DNA from: JBBRCX01 sp038204465
Lineage (GTDB): Bacteria > Planctomycetota > Phycisphaerae > Tepidisphaerales > Tepidisphaeraceae
DNA: 14,964 nucleotides
Reading direction: 5' to 3'
Assembly: GCA_038204465.1 (NCBI GenBank)
Contig: JBBRCX010000108.1
Span: 1-14,964 of the forward strand
The translations under genes and the position numbers were made by a program. The notes beneath the pieces are model-generated. The model saw only the letters and a program-made list of their open reading frames with translations, ran no database searches and was not told the DNA's origin. Shown piece by piece: positions 13,762 through 14,964 of the stretch; positions within the stretch are counted from its first letter, which is position 1; every line of letters begins with the position of its first letter.

Positions 13762-14312
13762 AACGCAAACTCCTCAATCTTGCGGCCGCGCTGTCGCTGC
13801 TGTTTTGCATAGCGAGCGTGGTGATGTGGGTGCGGAGCTACTGGCGGCATGACATGCGCGTCGAGGAGCATGGCTGGCAGACGAACTCGATCGCCTCTGT
13901 CCGCGGCACGATCCGCTTCTTCCGGCTATGGACCCCGAGGCAGTATGCCCCAGCGGAGCGGCCACCGCGATGGCATTCCCGCGCCGCGAGCAGGTCCGAC
14001 GCCATCGACGCGTGGTATCAGTCGCGCAGCAGCCAATGGCATGCCGCGGGATTCGAGGTAATCGAAGGCGATTACCGGGAGGGCGCCTTCTTCGCGGGAG
14101 AGCCGCCGTATCCGTACCGGGTGATCGTCATCCCTCATTGGTCGCTCGCGCTGCTCACAGCCCTGGCTCCGGCGCGTCAACTGAACGCCTTGCGGATCAG
14201 CCGCCGCCGCCGACGCCGCGCCCTCTGCCCCGCCTGCGGCTACGATCTCCGCGCCACGCCTGGGCGCTGTCCCGAGTGCGGTACGGCAGTCAAGCCTGCA
14301 CCCGTGACATGA
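13758..14312 (+). CDS. Two-TM protein with C-terminal zinc ribbon, copy 2
   Basis: A 184-aa paralogue beginning MKRKLLNLAAALSLLFCIAS (TM1 about 6-25, then WVRSYW), followed by a non-cytoplasmic domain of about 95 residues, a second hydrophobic segment near 121-140 (RVIVIPHWSLALLTALAPAR), an Arg-rich stretch (ISRRRRRRAL) and a ribbon C157/C160 with C171/C174 (CPACGYDLRATPGRCPECG). It is joined by ATGA overlaps at both ends, so the three genes are probably translated in a coupled way. The N-terminus and ribbon are nearly the same as in copy 3, while the middle is different. This suggests duplication with fast divergence of the external domain. Function is unknown. Confidence 0.8.
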   Translation: MKRKLLNLAAALSLLFCIASVVMWVRSYWRHDMRVEEHGWQTNSIASVRGTIRFFRLWTPRQYAPAERPPRWHSRAASRSDAIDAWYQSRSSQWHAAGFEVIEGDYREGAFFAGEPPYPYRVIVIPHWSLALLTALAPARQLNALRISRRRRRRALCPACGYDLRATPGRCPECGTAVKPAPVT

Positions 14313-14833
14313 AACGCAAGCTCTTCAACCTCGCCGCCGCGCTGTCGCTGGTGCTGTTCGTGGCGGTGTGCGTGTTGTGGGTGCGGAGCTATTGGGTGGC
14401 GGAGGGAGTGGGGTGGCACGGCCGTTTCCATGAATGTGGCCTCGGATGGTCGCGCGGAACCATTTGCTTCACGCGTAGCGACGCATTCTTCGGCGTACAC
14501 TGGGAGGACGGCCTGGGATTTCGGTATGAGTGGGACCGCGCCTGGGACATGGGGGGATGGAAGCTCCTGGCAACTGCGCGCATCTATTGGCACTGGGCGG
14601 GCTTCAGCCACGCCTACCTTGTGCCGGGACAACTGGTCAGTCGCCTCTGGACGGTTCCGATCTGGTCGGTCGTGGCAGGCGCGTTGGTGCTGCCCGCGCG
14701 ATGGGTCATGCTGCATCGTGGCCGATGGCGCCGACAAGAGCGGCGCAGCCTCGGCCTATGCCCGACCTGTGCCTACGATCTCCGCGCCTCGCCCGAGCGC
14801 TGCCCCGAGTGTGGTACTGTGGTCGAGCTATGA
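14309..14833 (+). CDS. Two-TM protein with C-terminal zinc ribbon, copy 3
   Basis: A 174-aa paralogue: MKRKLFNLAAALSLVLFVAV (TM1) and WVRSYW match copy 2 almost exactly. The external region (30-110) is Trp/Gly-rich and includes RGTICFTRSDAFFGVHWE, comparable to the RGTIRFFR of copy 2. TM2 spans about 113-131 (LWTVPIWSVVAGALVLPAR), followed by HRGRWRRQERR and a ribbon C151/C154 with C165/C168. The knuckle is CPTCAYDL, with Ala in place of the usual Gly. It is the last gene of the tandem group, and its start overlaps copy 2 by ATGA. Some members of this family in planctomycetes occur in runs of similar genes. Function is unknown. Confidence 0.8.
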   Translation: MKRKLFNLAAALSLVLFVAVCVLWVRSYWVAEGVGWHGRFHECGLGWSRGTICFTRSDAFFGVHWEDGLGFRYEWDRAWDMGGWKLLATARIYWHWAGFSHAYLVPGQLVSRLWTVPIWSVVAGALVLPARWVMLHRGRWRRQERRSLGLCPTCAYDLRASPERCPECGTVVEL

Positions 14834-14878
14834 CCAAAAGCTGTGGATGAAGACGCGGCAATAAAAGCGGCGTACCTT

Positions 14879-14904
14879 GGGTGATTGATTCAACTCACTC
14901 ACCC
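14879..14904. other. Hairpin in the leader of the last partial gene
   Basis: GGGTGA and TCACCC (six bp) enclose a T/C mismatch, then TGA/TCA (three bp) and a six-nt loop TTCAAC. It lies between the tandem paralogues and the next start. There is no T tract on the plus side, so it is more likely a leader structure or operator-like dyad than a terminator. Confidence 0.4.
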
Positions 14905-14921
14905 GTTGGGCCACGAGGCCC

Positions 14922-14964
14922 GGAAGGATACGCCACATGTCATCATCATCATTTGCGTTGCGGC
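14922..14964 (+). CDS. Start of a further gene, with its ribosome site
   Basis: GGAAGGA at 14922-14928 lies eight bases before ATG 14937, and the frame reads MSSSSFALR to the window edge. The coding part runs from 14937 onward. A Ser-rich start with hydrophobic residues could be the beginning of a signal peptide. Nothing more can be said from nine codons; the gene is cut by the window end. Confidence 0.4.

Noticed and set aside
14911..14936. GGCCCGGAAGGATACGCC as an SRP RNA-like core
   Set aside because: Only GGAAGG is shared with the 4.5S tetraloop region. The stems and the conserved AGCAG side are absent, and it fits better as a ribosome site.
1..14964. CRISPR arrays, tRNA or rRNA genes, insertion sequences, prophage attachment sites
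   Set aside because: Looked for but not seen: no regular spaced repeats, no cloverleaf or rRNA-like stretches, no transposase, integrase or terminal inverted repeats.

Overview
The window looks chromosomal and comes from a very GC-rich bacterium, most likely a planctomycete of the Phycisphaerae type. The evidence is the repeated C-terminal zinc-ribbon signature CGYDLRASPxRCPECG, zinc-ribbon-bearing Ser/Thr kinases, an FHA-domain membrane protein, a Gfo/Idh/MocA oxidoreductase with the GGEDLMLLGSHILDM motif, and dispersed short palindromic repeats of the kind often seen in PVC genomes. This lineage call is an inference from protein style, not from a marker gene. Only ffh and tsaB are universal housekeeping genes.

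Layout. Positions 2-722 hold the 3' part of a Gfo/Idh/MocA oxidoreductase, broken by one extra C. Next come a strong stem-loop, a minus-strand Lys/Arg/Ser-rich histone-H1-like gene (956-1417), a plus-strand FHA membrane protein (1574-2923) and a convergent divergent-type protein kinase (2936-3706, minus). From 3807 to 9143 there is one tightly packed plus-strand gene cluster, probably an operon: a 4-TM protein, a Ser/Thr kinase with two C-terminal zinc ribbons, a TM plus zinc-ribbon protein, a 46-aa TM peptide, a 496-aa winged-helix plus coiled-coil protein, a 204-aa coiled-coil protein, two more mini membrane proteins (46 and 41 aa), a 112-aa membrane protein and a 202-aa coiled-coil protein. 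tsaB (9235-9927) follows, separated by a palindromic repeat. A minus-strand zinc-ribbon/DUF4190-like membrane protein (9982-10815) and ffh (11183-12652) are divergent. The end of the window holds an XRE-antitoxin-like N-terminal fragment, a decayed copy and then three intact tandem copies of a two-TM zinc-ribbon protein family joined by ATGA overlaps, and the first codons of another gene.

Most interesting point. The three coiled-coil proteins of the 3807-9143 cluster look to me like members of the ESCRT-III (Snf7/CHMP/CdvB) superfamily and not like ordinary PspA/Vipp1. They are about 200 aa, have a basic N-terminal helical hairpin and an acidic C-terminal half, and start with short MxLxxxF-type segments. 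The largest puts a winged-helix-like segment directly in front of the Snf7-like part, as in CHMP7 or the winged-helix-bearing archaeal CdvB. Encoded with a kinase and five small membrane or membrane/zinc-ribbon proteins, they suggest a kinase-controlled membrane-remodelling apparatus. No Vps4-type AAA ATPase is present in the window. The homology is read by eye and needs profile and structure comparison.

Other links: zinc ribbons recur in six intact proteins here, and the FHA protein and two kinases suggest local phospho-Thr signalling.
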